64,000 bases of DNA from Onchocerca volvulus (taxonomy: Eukaryota > Nematoda > Chromadorea > Rhabditida > Onchocercidae): assembly GCA_000499405.2 (NCBI GenBank), contig HG738139.1:4426616-4490615 (forward strand), given 5' to 3'. A program made the position numbers and the translations under genes. The notes beneath the pieces were generated by a model that had not been told where the DNA came from, made no database searches, and worked only from the letters and a program-made list of their open reading frames with translations. This document shows positions 25,233-37,687 of this stretch, piece by piece (positions within the stretch are counted from its first letter, which is position 1; each line of letters begins with the position of its first letter).

Positions 25233-27563
25233 ATGGATGCCGTTGATTTAGTCGAAGTGAGAAATGATGAATGTGGTGGCGATGGGATCAGTGAATCAGT
25301 GGATCTTCTGAAAGGGGTTAATACCATACAGGTGTAATTTTTGTATGAAATTTCTTATCAGTCTTTAATGCATTTTGAAGAATCGATTAACGATAAGAAT
25401 CAAAATATAGAGATTCAGAAGAAACATAATTAGTATCATTAATAAGTAGCAAAAAGTAGTATTATGTGAAAAACAAATAATTAGGGATTGGAATGAATAC
25501 ATTTCAAGGCTAAATTTTGATCTTGATGGCAAAGTAGTAATTTGACCTTCGATTCTCCTGGACATTACTTCGACTTAAAACAATAAATTGACATATATAT
25601 AGATTATTTTATCATTCAAAACGGATATGAAATCTCGTAGACTTTTGCTTTAAATGTCATTAAATGAAGTTTTTTCATCCTATTTTTATTTCTTCCTAAT
25701 CTAGTTTTGTTAAAAAGTTTTTAAAACGGTAAAAGTTAAATGAAATAGTATAGATATCTGGTTTTCTAGTTACATCATGATATTTTTTTTTCTGTTCTTC
25801 CAGTATATGTATATTCCAGAAGTTGAACATTTAATTACAATTTACAGAGTTATGTCACTGATTATATCCAGTATCGTATGCACTTACATAACAGTCATTG
25901 CCCGTGTTTACCAGAAATTCCGGTTTCCGATGATCATCGGTTTGAATTAATTCGAGCGGTTGCCTTAATTTTTGAAAAGAAAAATGCAGAAGAGCTTACG
26001 GATATGGTTGCAAGATTGTGCCTGAATGGAAGATTTACATTTCAACGATATGTTGAGGTAAATAAATGCATGGTATTTATTTATCTATTGAAAGTGAATA
26101 ATTAGTTTACTGATTATGTAAATTCTCCATTACTTACTCAACATATTAATTTCGCTTTTATGTGCGAAGTTAAATTTCTGTAAATTAGCTCAGTATGGAT
26201 CAATTTTGCTGCTTATTGTGTAACAACCGTTTTATTTTAAGAAAATATAACTTTATATCTATCATCTTTAATTCTCTCTCATCATTTTTTTTTTGTTAGA
26301 TGTACATATCTAATCTACATATAAGATATATCAGAATTCTGGAAATACTTAATTGCATCTATCTAGCTATAACCTTATTTGGCATATAGATTCAATTTTA
26401 GTTATTTACCCCAGTAAATATTGGTTACTGCAGGTTGTAGAATGTTACATTCAAAACGATGATGATGAGTCAAATGAACAGCTGTCTTATGGACGATTGG
26501 TAGCATTGATTACATTTGCTGGATTAGTTGCAGTAAAATTATGTGACATGAAGATGTTTCCAGAAATCTCACTGATTGCATCGTACACTTCTAAATTCTT
26601 GTATAAGCGGATTGCTTTGACATGGCCGCAAAGCAAACGTTCTTGGGTAAGCAAGTAAATTGCTTTTTTTTGATGCTTTCTTGGGAAATTATTTTTCTGG
26701 AATTTCTTTTTTTTTTTTTTTTTTTATTGATTTCAGAGCAATGTATGATGATTTCATTCCGTATTAATCAAAATAAAATTTAAAAATGAACAAAACATAA
26801 ATTCACTACTATTATTAGTGGTATTAGACGTCGCAAATTTTGTAAAATAAGCTGAGTGAATGAAGTAGAGATATTGCTAAATTTCTGGAGGTAAAATAGT
26901 ATGAAACGTTCTGAAATGTTTAAAAATATTTCTTAAGCAGAAGTCGAATTTTATCTTTGTTGTAGCAAAAATGAAAAAAGTGCAAATCAACATTATTGTT
27001 TGATTTTTCATACCAAACAACGTGCTACATTGAGCATAACTGTTGCAAATTTTCTTTTTTGGCTAACTGACGTTTTATGTTATGTATTTATATCTAAATT
27101 ACATATGGGAAGATAATCACTATGAAATTTCGGAAAAAAAAAAAAGAAAAAACGAAAAATAATGAAATGGGATTTCGAATAATTCTGATGGTAACTACAG
27201 TTATTCATAATACATGCTGGATAGTTGATAAACTTGGATTGTATACTGAAATACTGGTTCATTAACAAAATTATCACATAATAGTGGAAACTGATTTTGA
27301 ATTTGCTGTGTTCGTTTTCTTAATCTTAAGCAATTTAACTGAATTTTTGCATAAATCCAGTTTTTTCTATATATATATTTTTTCAGGAGAGCTTTTTTGA
27401 CTGCGCAAAAATAATAATTGATAAGAATAAAGTTGAAGAAAATGAACGATTGAAGTTAAAATCAAAATGCAGTTGGTGCCTATCAATTAAAGCGTTGATG
27501 ATATTTGGTATTTTTGGTATTGGTGCTTTCACTTTAATAAAGACAGTGCGAAAAGCACGATAA
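25233..27563 (+). CDS. ced-9: CED-9-like Bcl-2 family anti-apoptotic protein
   Basis: Bcl-2 fold regulator of apoptosis; in C. elegans CED-9 sits on mitochondria, holds CED-4 and is relieved by EGL-1. Four exons join in phase 0: 25233-25331, 25848-26057, 26434-26646, 27387-27563, giving 232 residues. BH1 is at residues 121-133 (SYGRLVALITFAG; CED-9 has SYGRLIGLISFGG). BH2 is KRSWESFF at 171-178, spanning the last intron. Exon 2 has ALIFEKKNAEE (CED-9: TIFEKKHAEN). A C-terminal membrane anchor lies at about 206-226, followed by a basic tail KTVRKAR. The N-terminus before the fold is short (about 33 acidic residues) compared with about 70 in CED-9. The frame is open upstream to 25176, so a further 5' exon is possible. 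A degraded paralogue lies 2 kb upstream on the same strand. Confidence 0.92.
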
Positions 27564-29359
27564 TATTTGATCGCAGCAGGATATTTGGTATTTAAAATTT
27601 TTTTACATATTTTGATTAGAAGAATTATCACGTTTTGCGAATGAAAATAAAATATAAATAATAGAAAATGATATGAAAGCACTTAACAAATATGACGAAT
27701 AATGCTAGGAATCTGTTATTTCATATTTCGTAAATTATTGAAAGGAAGTCATCTCTTTGGTGGTATCGACATTAACTACTAATTATAAATCTACTAGTTG
27801 TATGAACTAACCTAAGATGATATTATAATTAGAAGGACTTTGTCCCTTCTGATCTTTTTGTTGAACAGTTAATCACGGTAAACTAAAATTGTTTTAAGCG
27901 AAGCTTTGTTATCAGTTTCAAGACTTTCCTGGTATCTGTTATCCTTTCTCTCATAATTACTTTTTTCATTCGTCGTATTTTAATTCTTTCTTATCATTAA
28001 ATTTGCGTTTATTGATTATTCCTTCAATCATGCTTTCTTTATTTCGCATAATAATTTGTGATCTCAGTGTTCATTCCATGCTATCACTCGTTTTTATCAA
28101 CTAATTTTAAATTTACTGAAAGCTATTCAAAAACGATGCGATCAGCAATGTTTTAGAGATTTTTCTAGTTCGCTTTTTCAGATAAGTTTTTTTCGATGAA
28201 CATTATTTCAGTTTATCATTTTACAGATTTAAAAATGTTCATTGATTCCAATTTATATTATCCAGTTTATATTATTAAAAATTTAGATTTCACAGTCTTG
28301 TGAAAACTAAGATCTAACTTTTCCATGTTGCCTAAGATGAATTTAACTTCTCAATTTTTTGTTTTGGAAGATAACAGAAATAATTCTTTTGATAGGAGGT
28401 TTCCTGAAATTAGTTTTGTACCATTGGAAAATATAATTGGGCATGTAAGCATAGTTGGTTTATCGCTTAAATAGGGAAAGATTATGTCCTGTACCTGTTT
28501 CCAAATCTAAAGCATATCATGGATGAAATCCAAAAAAAAAAAAAAAAAGAAAAAAAACGAATTTTCAATAATAAGATGAGCTTGTTCTGGGAAAATTCTC
28601 TTACTTAAGTTAAATTTTGTAGTCAGTCAGCCTAATCACTTAGGATTAAACATTATTATTCAGAAAGAAGTAGTGAATGCAGACAAAATATCAGATAAAC
28701 AAAACATTGACATGGTTTTTGACTTTGCGTGTGGGAAAGTAGAAAACTGATGGAAAGAATGTAGGAGTGAATTTGTAAATTGATTGTTGGTTATATTTTT
28801 CTTATTTCAATTCCTTCAGCCTAATAAATTTATTTCCGCCTTTCCTCATTAAAATTCACTTTGTTTTATTGCATTTCTGATTTCATTTTCGTGAAATATA
28901 CTTTTTTCTAATTCCCAGTTGTTATATATGGTATATTTCAGTTCGATTTCCAAAGCATATCATCTTGTTTAATGTCACTGCTATTTTCGATATGCAATTT
29001 GTATACATTTGATAAATAAAATATTTTATAAATTTCCCTCTCTTTTGTTTTTTCCATGCAATTCTGGAAATGCTTGGTTTGTTATCCAGAAAAAAGTTTA
29101 TGCGTTTCAAGGAGAACATTGTTATTATGTTGATATTGTAGTTATATTCGGAAAAAAGTTTATCCGACAGTCAGGATCTATCAGGAGGTGTAAGTTCCGA
29201 AATATGGAGCTATGGGGTTGTTGCAACTTGTTGAACAGAAATATGGGTGATATAAAGATGTGAGATTGGGCAGTTTCTTGGAATAATTGGTACCTAAATT
29301 TTATATTTCAACTTCTGAAGGCATCGGAACATTTGGAAGTGATGTTTTCAATTTACAGG
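27564..29359. other. Intergenic region without supported genes
   Basis: AT-rich sequence between ced-9 and the DMAC2-like gene. Open frames here (for example 29009-29263, plus, and 28922-29119, minus) show no domain, repeat or splice-site structure. The last few hundred bases should contain the promoter of the downstream gene. Confidence 0.5.
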
Positions 29360-32300
29360 ATGAGAAATATTCATCACATATTTGGGAAGCTTGCTATTCG
29401 GGAATGTATTAAATGTCAAAAACGTACATTCATCCATCGATGGAGCAGATTCATACGATGGCAAGAGTTGGTGGAGGAAGAAATGGAAGAAAAGAAAGTT
29501 GAAAAGTCTATTAAGAATTATATCAAGCTAGCAGATGGTGCATATATTTCACCTGAACGGGTTGAGGATGGTAAGTTTATGATATGCATTTCACATTTTC
29601 GAACAGAAATCTGCTCAAAGCTTTAAGGCTTTAAAACGTAATTATTTTTGTATTTCAATTCGACATGATTATGTTTTTCTCCTAGAACATTCAATAATTT
29701 TCTCTTTTAATTCACGCTATCTTTACATTTCAACTTAACGATTAGTTCGTGTAATTTAATTTTGTTTGTAATTATGAAATAAGATGTGGATAAAAATCGA
29801 TATATTCTTTTTTTGTTGCAAAAACTAGAAATGTCTATATAATTTCCGTTTAGTTTTTTTTTTATTTTTTTATTTTATACTGAATGATGAACAATTTCAT
29901 TTATTTTATACCGAATGATGGCAATTTTGTTGAAATCGTTAATTGGTTCATCGGTATAATACGACCAGTTTTGATAAATTTGGAAAATAATTTTTTTAAA
30001 AATTTTCTTGACTTTTTTTTCTTCGCTTTTCGTCCCTTTTGCTTATTTAGATTTAGTTTTCAATTAGTTTATTAGCATCAATTCTAGTTTTGCCGAAGAA
30101 GCAACGGGAGGATGTACCAAATGATATCGAATTTAATACATTTTATACTCAATTGCGATATGTCGACCATAGTTTGGATAATTTACGTCGTTTTAAACGT
30201 TATGAACATTTCCAACATCTCCAATATGATCAAAGGTAATTATCACATTTGCTTATTATTATCATTATAATTCAATACGAAGCTTTCTTCTGCAGTATTT
30301 ACAACAATAATTGGGTTAATCGATATTATTGATTTAATCAATGGTAAAAGTGATACTGGAAAAAAACTCCCAAATTATGCGAATATTTCTAAAATTATTC
30401 CGGGTGTTTTGATAATTGATGATTTTTCAATAATATCTACACAAAGCACAAAGCAATATCTTGTTCTCGGCAAATCGCATTTATAGGAAACTTAAGAATC
30501 TAAGAATTATATATACGAATTGAAGATCTGCGTTAGCATGTAGAAAGATTTCTACTTATTTACATTGTTGTCTTATTAAGCACATCGAAACAATACAACA
30601 AAATGATTTAAAATATTTCAATGCAATAAGAAATTTTGAAAATTTTTCGTTGTTTGGAAAATATACAATATCGAAATCGATTAATGATCGATCGATTGAT
30701 TAACCAAGCGAATGAAGTTTGAATAAAAACTAGATAGTTAAAAGGACGGCAAGATTGATTTTTTCCTGTCACAGAAAAAAAATTGAAGCATATTTTAATT
30801 ATCATTATAAAGAAAGGACGAGAATTGAATGAGGTATTCAAGTATTAATGATAAAGATGATTATAAGGAATACTTTTTAAAAATAAATTCACGGCAGAAA
30901 AGGGAAAAATAACATTCATTTAATGCTAGAATTATTATTCTAATCAAATGAAAGTAAACAGCATAGAATAGGAATAATCGAAGTAAATAAATACATAAAA
31001 TGGTCAAATTCAGTAAATGCCATATTTACTGGCGATATTTTTCAATATTTCATAATCTTTTGCGGTGCCGCTATCAAGATCAAGAATTCTACTCAAATCA
31101 TTAATCGGTTCATCAGCATAATTTACATTGCACCAATCTTGATTACAGCAGCATAGCCGACCGATCATGTTACGCTTTTCTTGAACAGGATGTATCTCAA
31201 CATTAAAGGCACAATAATTTGTATAACCAAAAATATTTTCTACTCGTTCACCAACTGCATTCCTCTTATCTTGCGTTATATTGCTAATCATAATCTTAAA
31301 TTTAAATTTATCAATTTTTTAATTCTACATAACACAGTGAAATGTGTATATGATATCAATATCGAATGGACAAATGAGCTAAATTCACAAATTTGATAAA
31401 ATTTTATACAGAAAGTATCACCGCTCTATTCCATACTACTTTATTTTATTATTTAGTTTTATAACGAAATGGAAAAAAAAAAAGGGAAAGAATAGAAATG
31501 ATATCGAGAATGATGATTCATACCTCACATACAAAGCTATTATCACAGCCACGAAGAGTTTTTAAAAATGATACACGATCAGATCCATTAAACGAAAAGC
31601 AATATCCATTGGGGCCACATTCTTCTTCTGATTGAAATTTTTGTGTGTTCGAAAAACACTTCACGGAGGAAACATTTGGAAAAAATACTAATAATATAAT
31701 GAATAATGATAACAAATTGTATGATAGTGTGGAGGAGCAACTAGCCATTATTGATGAGCTAAAATTCAATGATGATAATTTGTTACTGCCATCTTATTTA
31801 TTTTCATTATACGAATAATAGAATTTAAGCAAATTTAAATTAGCATAAAGATGATGAGCAAATATTTGTAAATTTATGTCTCTTACATATTTCAGAAAGA
31901 GTTTTTCTCAAATTTCAAAATGGATGTCTTTTTTGTACTTTTTTTTTTTATTATTATGTTTATTATTTTGAAAATTCTTTAATTTGCGAAAAAATTTGTC
32001 AGAGAATTTTCGAACTTTGTTTTTGAGGAATGTTGGAATCATTGGAATTCATAATGTTTGTTTATTCCAAAAGAAAAAGCAATCAAATCTAATAAAATTA
32101 TGTTGAAATTATTCTAATAATATCGCCAAGTAATTAGAAATTTCAGGATCAAAAAAAAAAAAAAAAAAAAAAAAAAAATGAAAAAATAGCACTGCCATAG
32201 CAAGCTGGAATGACTTTTGTTTTAAAAACGATTTTAATCGATTATAGTTTTGTGACATTCAAGTCAAATTAACCGTATTGTATAATAGCATATTTTAATT

Positions 32301-34813
32301 ATATTTCATAATTTTTCAGATTTATTCCGGAACGTTTATTATTTCTTGGTCCAGATTTAGCTGCTGCTCATTTTTTGGTTCATCGTGGAGCAGCTGTGAA
32401 GTTTGTTGCTGATAATATATGGATTAAAAAGGATGAAAAGGGAAATTACTCATTACCGGGACAAAAGATTCCAGGCTTGTACATTGAAGCAATTGATGCT
32501 AGCGATACAGAATTGATGTTCGAAGGTTTGCTTGAAATATAAATCTTGTTTTAAGATTTGATATTATTAAGAACACTAATAATATTAATAACAATATGTT
32601 AGTTGTTGATTAGCAATTAAAAATCGCGTTTTTGTTTACATTTAGAAAAGTAGTTGTAATTTTCATTCATGAATGTTCGCAATTTTTTTTTTTTTTCAAA
32701 ATAAACTACAGTTGTGCAATATTCGCATTCTTAATAGAGCTTTGTAAATTTTATTAAGTTTTTTCCCCTTTTTAGACATGAATAACCATTGCTGAATTCA
32801 ATTCAGGTCTAGAAAATTTGGTTGATCTAAGCCATTTACGTCTACTAAGACTTGCTGGTTGTTATTATGCGGACGACTGGATGATGTCACGAATTGGTGC
32901 ATTGTTTCCGGAATCACTTGAAATGCTAGATCTCAGTGATTGTAATCGAATCACAGCCAAAGGTTTGGCTGGTCTAAGAACGCTCAAGAAATTGCGCTAT
33001 CTTCGATTGGAAGGATTGGATCATGTCAAAGTATTGATAATATCATTAAGGGATATACTGTTTAAGGAAAAATTCCGTTTTTTTCGATCTTTTTTTTTTT
33101 TGTTTTGAAGAAAAAGAAGAGATAAAGAAATGACAAAAGATGAATGAATCTTTCATACTTGGAAAGTGATTACATTTAAATGATTTTTATTTACTCGTGA
33201 TTGATCATTTATCATAGAAATATTTGCATGTTTTCATTCTTCATGAGACTAATAATTAAAATAAAAGACTATAAAATATAATTATATTGTAATGAATGTT
33301 TTAGGATATAGCAAAAACAGCTTTGTTATTGGAAGAATCAATTCCGAATTTGAAAGTATTTGGGATCAATTATGAAAATGCCATGCAGTCATTACAGAGT
33401 GAAATGAAACTTTTGGCAAACGAGAGGGTTGTCACTGATGCGAAAGGTTGTTTATTGATACTATTATAACGCAAGAATTGATATAGATCCTATAGTTGAT
33501 TCAGAAATTAATGTGAATGATAAGGTGAAAAGGGAGGCAAGAAGGAATTTGGAAGTTTTATATGCGTGATTTTGAATTATTTGTTCAAAACTAAATATGT
33601 GAACGAATATTTTGATTGACTGCACTAGCTCATTTTGATTGTCAAAGTTTTTCAAAAATTTTTCAGGAAATATGAAGGTGGTATTTATAAATAAATTACA
33701 AAGCTTCCATTCTAACTTTGCTTTATAAAAAGAAATGAATTTACTTTTTATTGTTTACAGGTAATGCATATGCTGAGGATGATGATGGACGATTATTCTA
33801 TGTTGCTGGCCGAGTAAACGAACGACCTGCTGTTTCGGATGAAGATAAACCACTGATGACAAGGTTTTGCTTTTTAATTTCAAATTATAAATTTAAATTT
33901 TACTGTCTTTTTCTTCCTACTTATTACATCATTGCAACTGTTTATATCCGATATTATATACGAGTAAAATGGGAGACTTAAAGCAGTTTTTGTTTTACGT
34001 CTTCTTTTATAAAACCGGTAGTAGTTTGCTCAATTTATCAACTAAACGAAGTGATTTGATAATTGATACTCTAAGCTTTTCCGACGGATCATCTCATTTA
34101 TGTTTGATTTGTAATGCAGAAGATATATTGTACGGAGTGATTGGACAGTTTTATTAATCAGTAGGATGAAACTTTCTTTTTCTTTTTTTTTATTTCAAGT
34201 CCATTTTGCAGAAAAAGAATTTTACCATATAGCATTCTAATATTTATAGCACAATTCGACGTGAACTTCCGGAAATGGAAATTGCTGAATTCGAACGATT
34301 AGACGAACTTTCGGGTGGTAAATTACGACATTTATTGGTTGGTTCACCTAGTGGCTATTCATGGACACAAGAGGTATTTCAAAAATAATTTCCTTTTTTT
34401 CTTTTCATCTTTTATGAATAAAAGTATGTTATTAAAAAAAGGAAAGGTCAAGTAAAGTAGGAAGTTATTGGAAAAATTTTTTACAAGAATTTAAATTAAT
34501 TCTTGTTAAAATATCACGTATATAGGACTTTTTAAATTAGTTTGGATAACGAGTTTTGATTTCAATGATCGCTATTATAACTAAGGAATAAATCGATTTC
34601 ATGGCTTTTTTAAAGGTGGAAACAGTTCTGAGTTTTGAAGAGAAATGGAAGAAAAAGCTTGGTATTCCGATAGATCAAAAACTTTTGCCAAGGTCAAAGC
34701 GCATAACACAACCGGAAGATTCGGTGAAACCAACGAATAATTCATTACCTGATAAACAAAAAGAATATGTATTAATCGACGATAAGATGGTGAAAGAAGA
34801 AGTCAATGTGTGA
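29360..34813 (+). CDS. DMAC2: DMAC2 / ATP5S-like leucine-rich-repeat mitochondrial protein
   Basis: Resembles distal membrane-arm assembly component 2 (ATP5SL) and the related ATP synthase factor s; the family serves mitochondrial complex I assembly or ATP synthase coupling. Eight exons chain by phase: 29360-29570, 30088-30235, 32320-32525, 32807-33030, 33305-33446, 33761-33863, 34250-34373, 34616-34813, giving 451 residues. ATG 29360 lies 1 base after a TTTACAG acceptor. The N-terminus is basic with few acids, fitting a mitochondrial targeting region. The diagnostic block LGPDLAAAHFLVHRGAAVKF is in exon 3. LRR-like repeats are in exon 4 (LRLLRLAGCYYADDW; LEMLDLSDCNRITAKGL; LRYLRLEGLDHV). The roughly 170 residues after the repeats, acidic then Lys-rich, exceed mammalian DMAC2 (about 257 residues) and may be a nematode extension. 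Intron 2 (2.08 kb) hosts an antisense gene. DMAC2 versus ATP5S is not settled from sequence alone. Confidence 0.8.
31010..31769 (-). CDS. Secreted Ly-6/uPAR-like cysteine-rich protein, nested antisense
   Basis: Two exons (minus): 31769-31524 and 31294-31010 (stop TGA), joined in phase 0 through a GTATGA donor and a TTTAAG acceptor, giving 176 residues. The N-terminus has a signal-peptide-like hydrophobic run (about residues 17-35, LLSLFIILLVFFPNVSSV). Mature cysteines begin with KCFSN; then come EEECGPNGYCFSF, RGCDNSFVCE and RLCCCNQDWCN. The final CCCxxxxCN is typical of nematode Ly-6/three-finger domain proteins. A 58-residue polar tail without a clear GPI signal follows, so secretion is more likely than membrane anchoring. 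The gene lies wholly within intron 2 of the DMAC2-like gene on the opposite strand. Function unknown. Confidence 0.72.
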
Positions 34814-36593
34814 ATTTCTTTTTTTTTTTTTTTTTTTATTTTTTTTAAGGACTTTTGTAATTTTCAATAAGACATTGAGCTTTAATGTTATATGATAGTA
34901 TTGCTCAACGAATTTGAGGAATTCATTTCGAAACTATGAGAATAGGATTTTCTATAGTTTATTCTGAATAACGTAAGTTTAGTTTTAGTGATTATACAAT
35001 AATATGTTTATGTGTTTTTATGTGATCACATGGTAGTAATCATATTGAAAAATGTTTTCCAATTCTTCATTGTTTCTTTTTTTAAATAAACATTGATATG
35101 ATAAATAAATCTATGTTTGTTATAAAAAAATTGGCATGCATTAAAATGAATGAAAAAGACTGAAGTGTATATTACAGCTCATTCAATCATATTTCGTCAA
35201 ATTTCCATCAAATCTTTCGATTTCGACAACATACGAATAGGCTGCTTATCTCAAAAATAGATATTATGCATTTTTTTTCTTGTTATGTTTTTGTTAGGAC
35301 TTAACTGACATTTGTTTACATCAAGACAACCAAGTCTTGACTCAATATCGATTTTTGAAATAAGCAGCCTTTTCATATGTTATCAGAATCGAAGGATTTG
35401 AGGATAATTTGGCGAAGCATGATTGAATGAACTATAATATACATCTCAATCTTTTTCATTCATTTTAATGCATGCCAATTTCTTTATTTCAAGCGTAGAT
35501 TTATTTATCATATCAATGCTTTTTTTTTCGAAAAAAAGAAAAAGAAACATCAAAGAATTGAAAAACATTTTTTAATCCTTTTTTCCTTATGTATAATATA
35601 GAAAACATTACTTTCAATGATTTTTTCTTTTTCTTATCAAATCATAACAATATTAAGCATAAATTAATTCCGTGCATAACATGTGATTAATGGTTTCAAA
35701 AAAACTTTTATTTTAAAAGGATTTTTATTTTAAAACCATACAAAATCGACATTGATTGTGAATACATTATTGGAATGTTGTACAAATTGGAAATGAAATT
35801 CAATAAAGCATATTTTTTAATCATTGACATTGATAATAGTAATTGATTTGAATTATTAATATGAGAGACAAGATTTCAATTGTTGATAAAGCGAAATTTT
35901 TACATGAAAAATTGAGCAGATTTTTTTCAAGAATATGAAATTTTCCTGATAAATTTTCGAATTCATTTTTCTAAAAGTGAACAAATAGTTTCAATATAAG
36001 AAAATAAACAATTGCATTTAGTAAAAATTCAAATTTTTTCTTATTAAATCAGTAGTTGCGAATACGAAGAAAAAATTGGGATAGATATGCTAATTTTATA
36101 TCGTCAGCAACAAGAAAACTTCACCGAAAGAAAAATTGACTTTTAGATTAACTTCTCGACCATGTAAAAGCTAGTCCACGAAATAATCTTTGTTACGTTG
36201 GAATGGAAAAAATAGGTAATCTGATTAATTTGACCAGATTAACCTTAATCTAAGCGATAAATTTATATATACATATCCCGCTTAATTTTTGCAATTGAAC
36301 AAATACAACTGGACAAACAGTTGTAAATTTGTAAATAACGTTGTAAATTTAGGCAGAAATATTACGAGATATCCATTATATTAATTAATTTTTGATTTTA
36401 TTAAATTGGAATTTTTATTTTTCAAAATTATCACTTAAATTGAACATTCCCTTTAGTTAGTAAACAGGAAAAAATGCTTTCCATTTTTAGAATTTTACGA
36501 TTTTTTTTTAATGAATATTTAAATATGAATTTAGTTCCTATCCTTTCACTTTTTTTATTTCATAAATTTCTAAAAAAAAAAAATTATTAATCA
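34814..36593. other. Intergenic region between convergent genes
   Basis: Convergent gap between the DMAC2-like gene and the astacin. It holds a long palindrome (35045-35575, separate entry) and otherwise AT-rich sequence. No exon is supported. Confidence 0.6.
35045..35575. repeat. Long inverted repeat, arms about 220-230 bp, loop about 80 bp
   Basis: The left arm (about 35045-35265) and right arm (about 35345-35575) are reverse complements at roughly 85 percent identity by eye. Landmarks: ATTGATATGATAAATAAATC (35092-35111) pairs with 35500-35519; TTGGCATGCATTAAAATGAA then TGAAAAAGA (35131-35159) pairs with 35454-35482; CATTCAATCAT pairs near 35420. The arms end without an obvious target duplication. 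This may be a fold-back transposon or MITE, or an inverted duplication. If transcribed as 3' UTR of the DMAC2-like gene it would fold into long double-stranded RNA. Confidence 0.85.
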
Positions 36594-37626
36594 TCAACAA
36601 GCATTACAAGTTTTCGCACATAAATTCACTTTTTCATCGCATTCATCGAAAAAAAGCGCTAACTTACACGTTAAATAACTTCCTCGATCTTCACATATTT
36701 TTTCGGGTTTTTTTAGCGTTTTATTGTTATTCTTATCACTGATAACATTATTCTTTTTGTTCTTGTTGTTGTTGTTATTGTTATCATTATCATTATCATT
36801 ATTCGAGCAAAGACCGCAAGATAAAGGGCAAATAGTTTTCATCGAATAATTTGGGAAAAAATCATCACAACCAGTAATTCGAACCAATACTGGACATGAA
36901 TAATCGAGATCACGGCAAATGGTTGCTGAAAATTATAAAAGAAATAAATTTTTTTAATTTATCATTTCTATTTTTTATTTTTATAAAATTCAATCAAAAT
37001 ATCTGAAACAAATTAAACAATTTATTTGATAAGATTATATTTTTAAAGTATTCATTTCATCAGTTATATAGAAATTTAAAATTTTGTTAATTTAACTTAC
37101 TTGTACTTTCAAATTTATCTTTTGATGTAGTTGTAGGAGCAGCAGTACTAGTAATTGTTAAATGCCATATTTCTCCAATATTCATATTTATATTACTAGT
37201 AAATTCTGATGGTGAGCCTATTAACATCGATTTTAATCGAGATTTTGTTGTTTTTGTTGTTGTTGTTGTTGTTGTTGTCGGTTTGTTTACCAATTGAGCA
37301 TAACAAGTACCACATGATTTCGGACATATTTCATTAGCAATTGTCTTGCTTGAGCAATAATCGAAAATTGATAATGACCAAATGACACAACGCCAACTTT
37401 TATCAGTACACTCATCAGTAGGCTGAAAGTAAACAGAATATTTTCAATGATTGCACGAGAATTAATTAATTTTGATTAATATATAAAAAATGAGGAAAAT
37501 AAAATAAATGGATGATAATATTAATTGAAAAAATGATAAATGAAATGAGATTTAATAATTTTTATTCTAATTATTCCATCAATAATTCACTTATTTTGTT
37601 TATATCATACTAATTAAAATCTTTTA

Positions 37627-37687
<61 letters not shown>

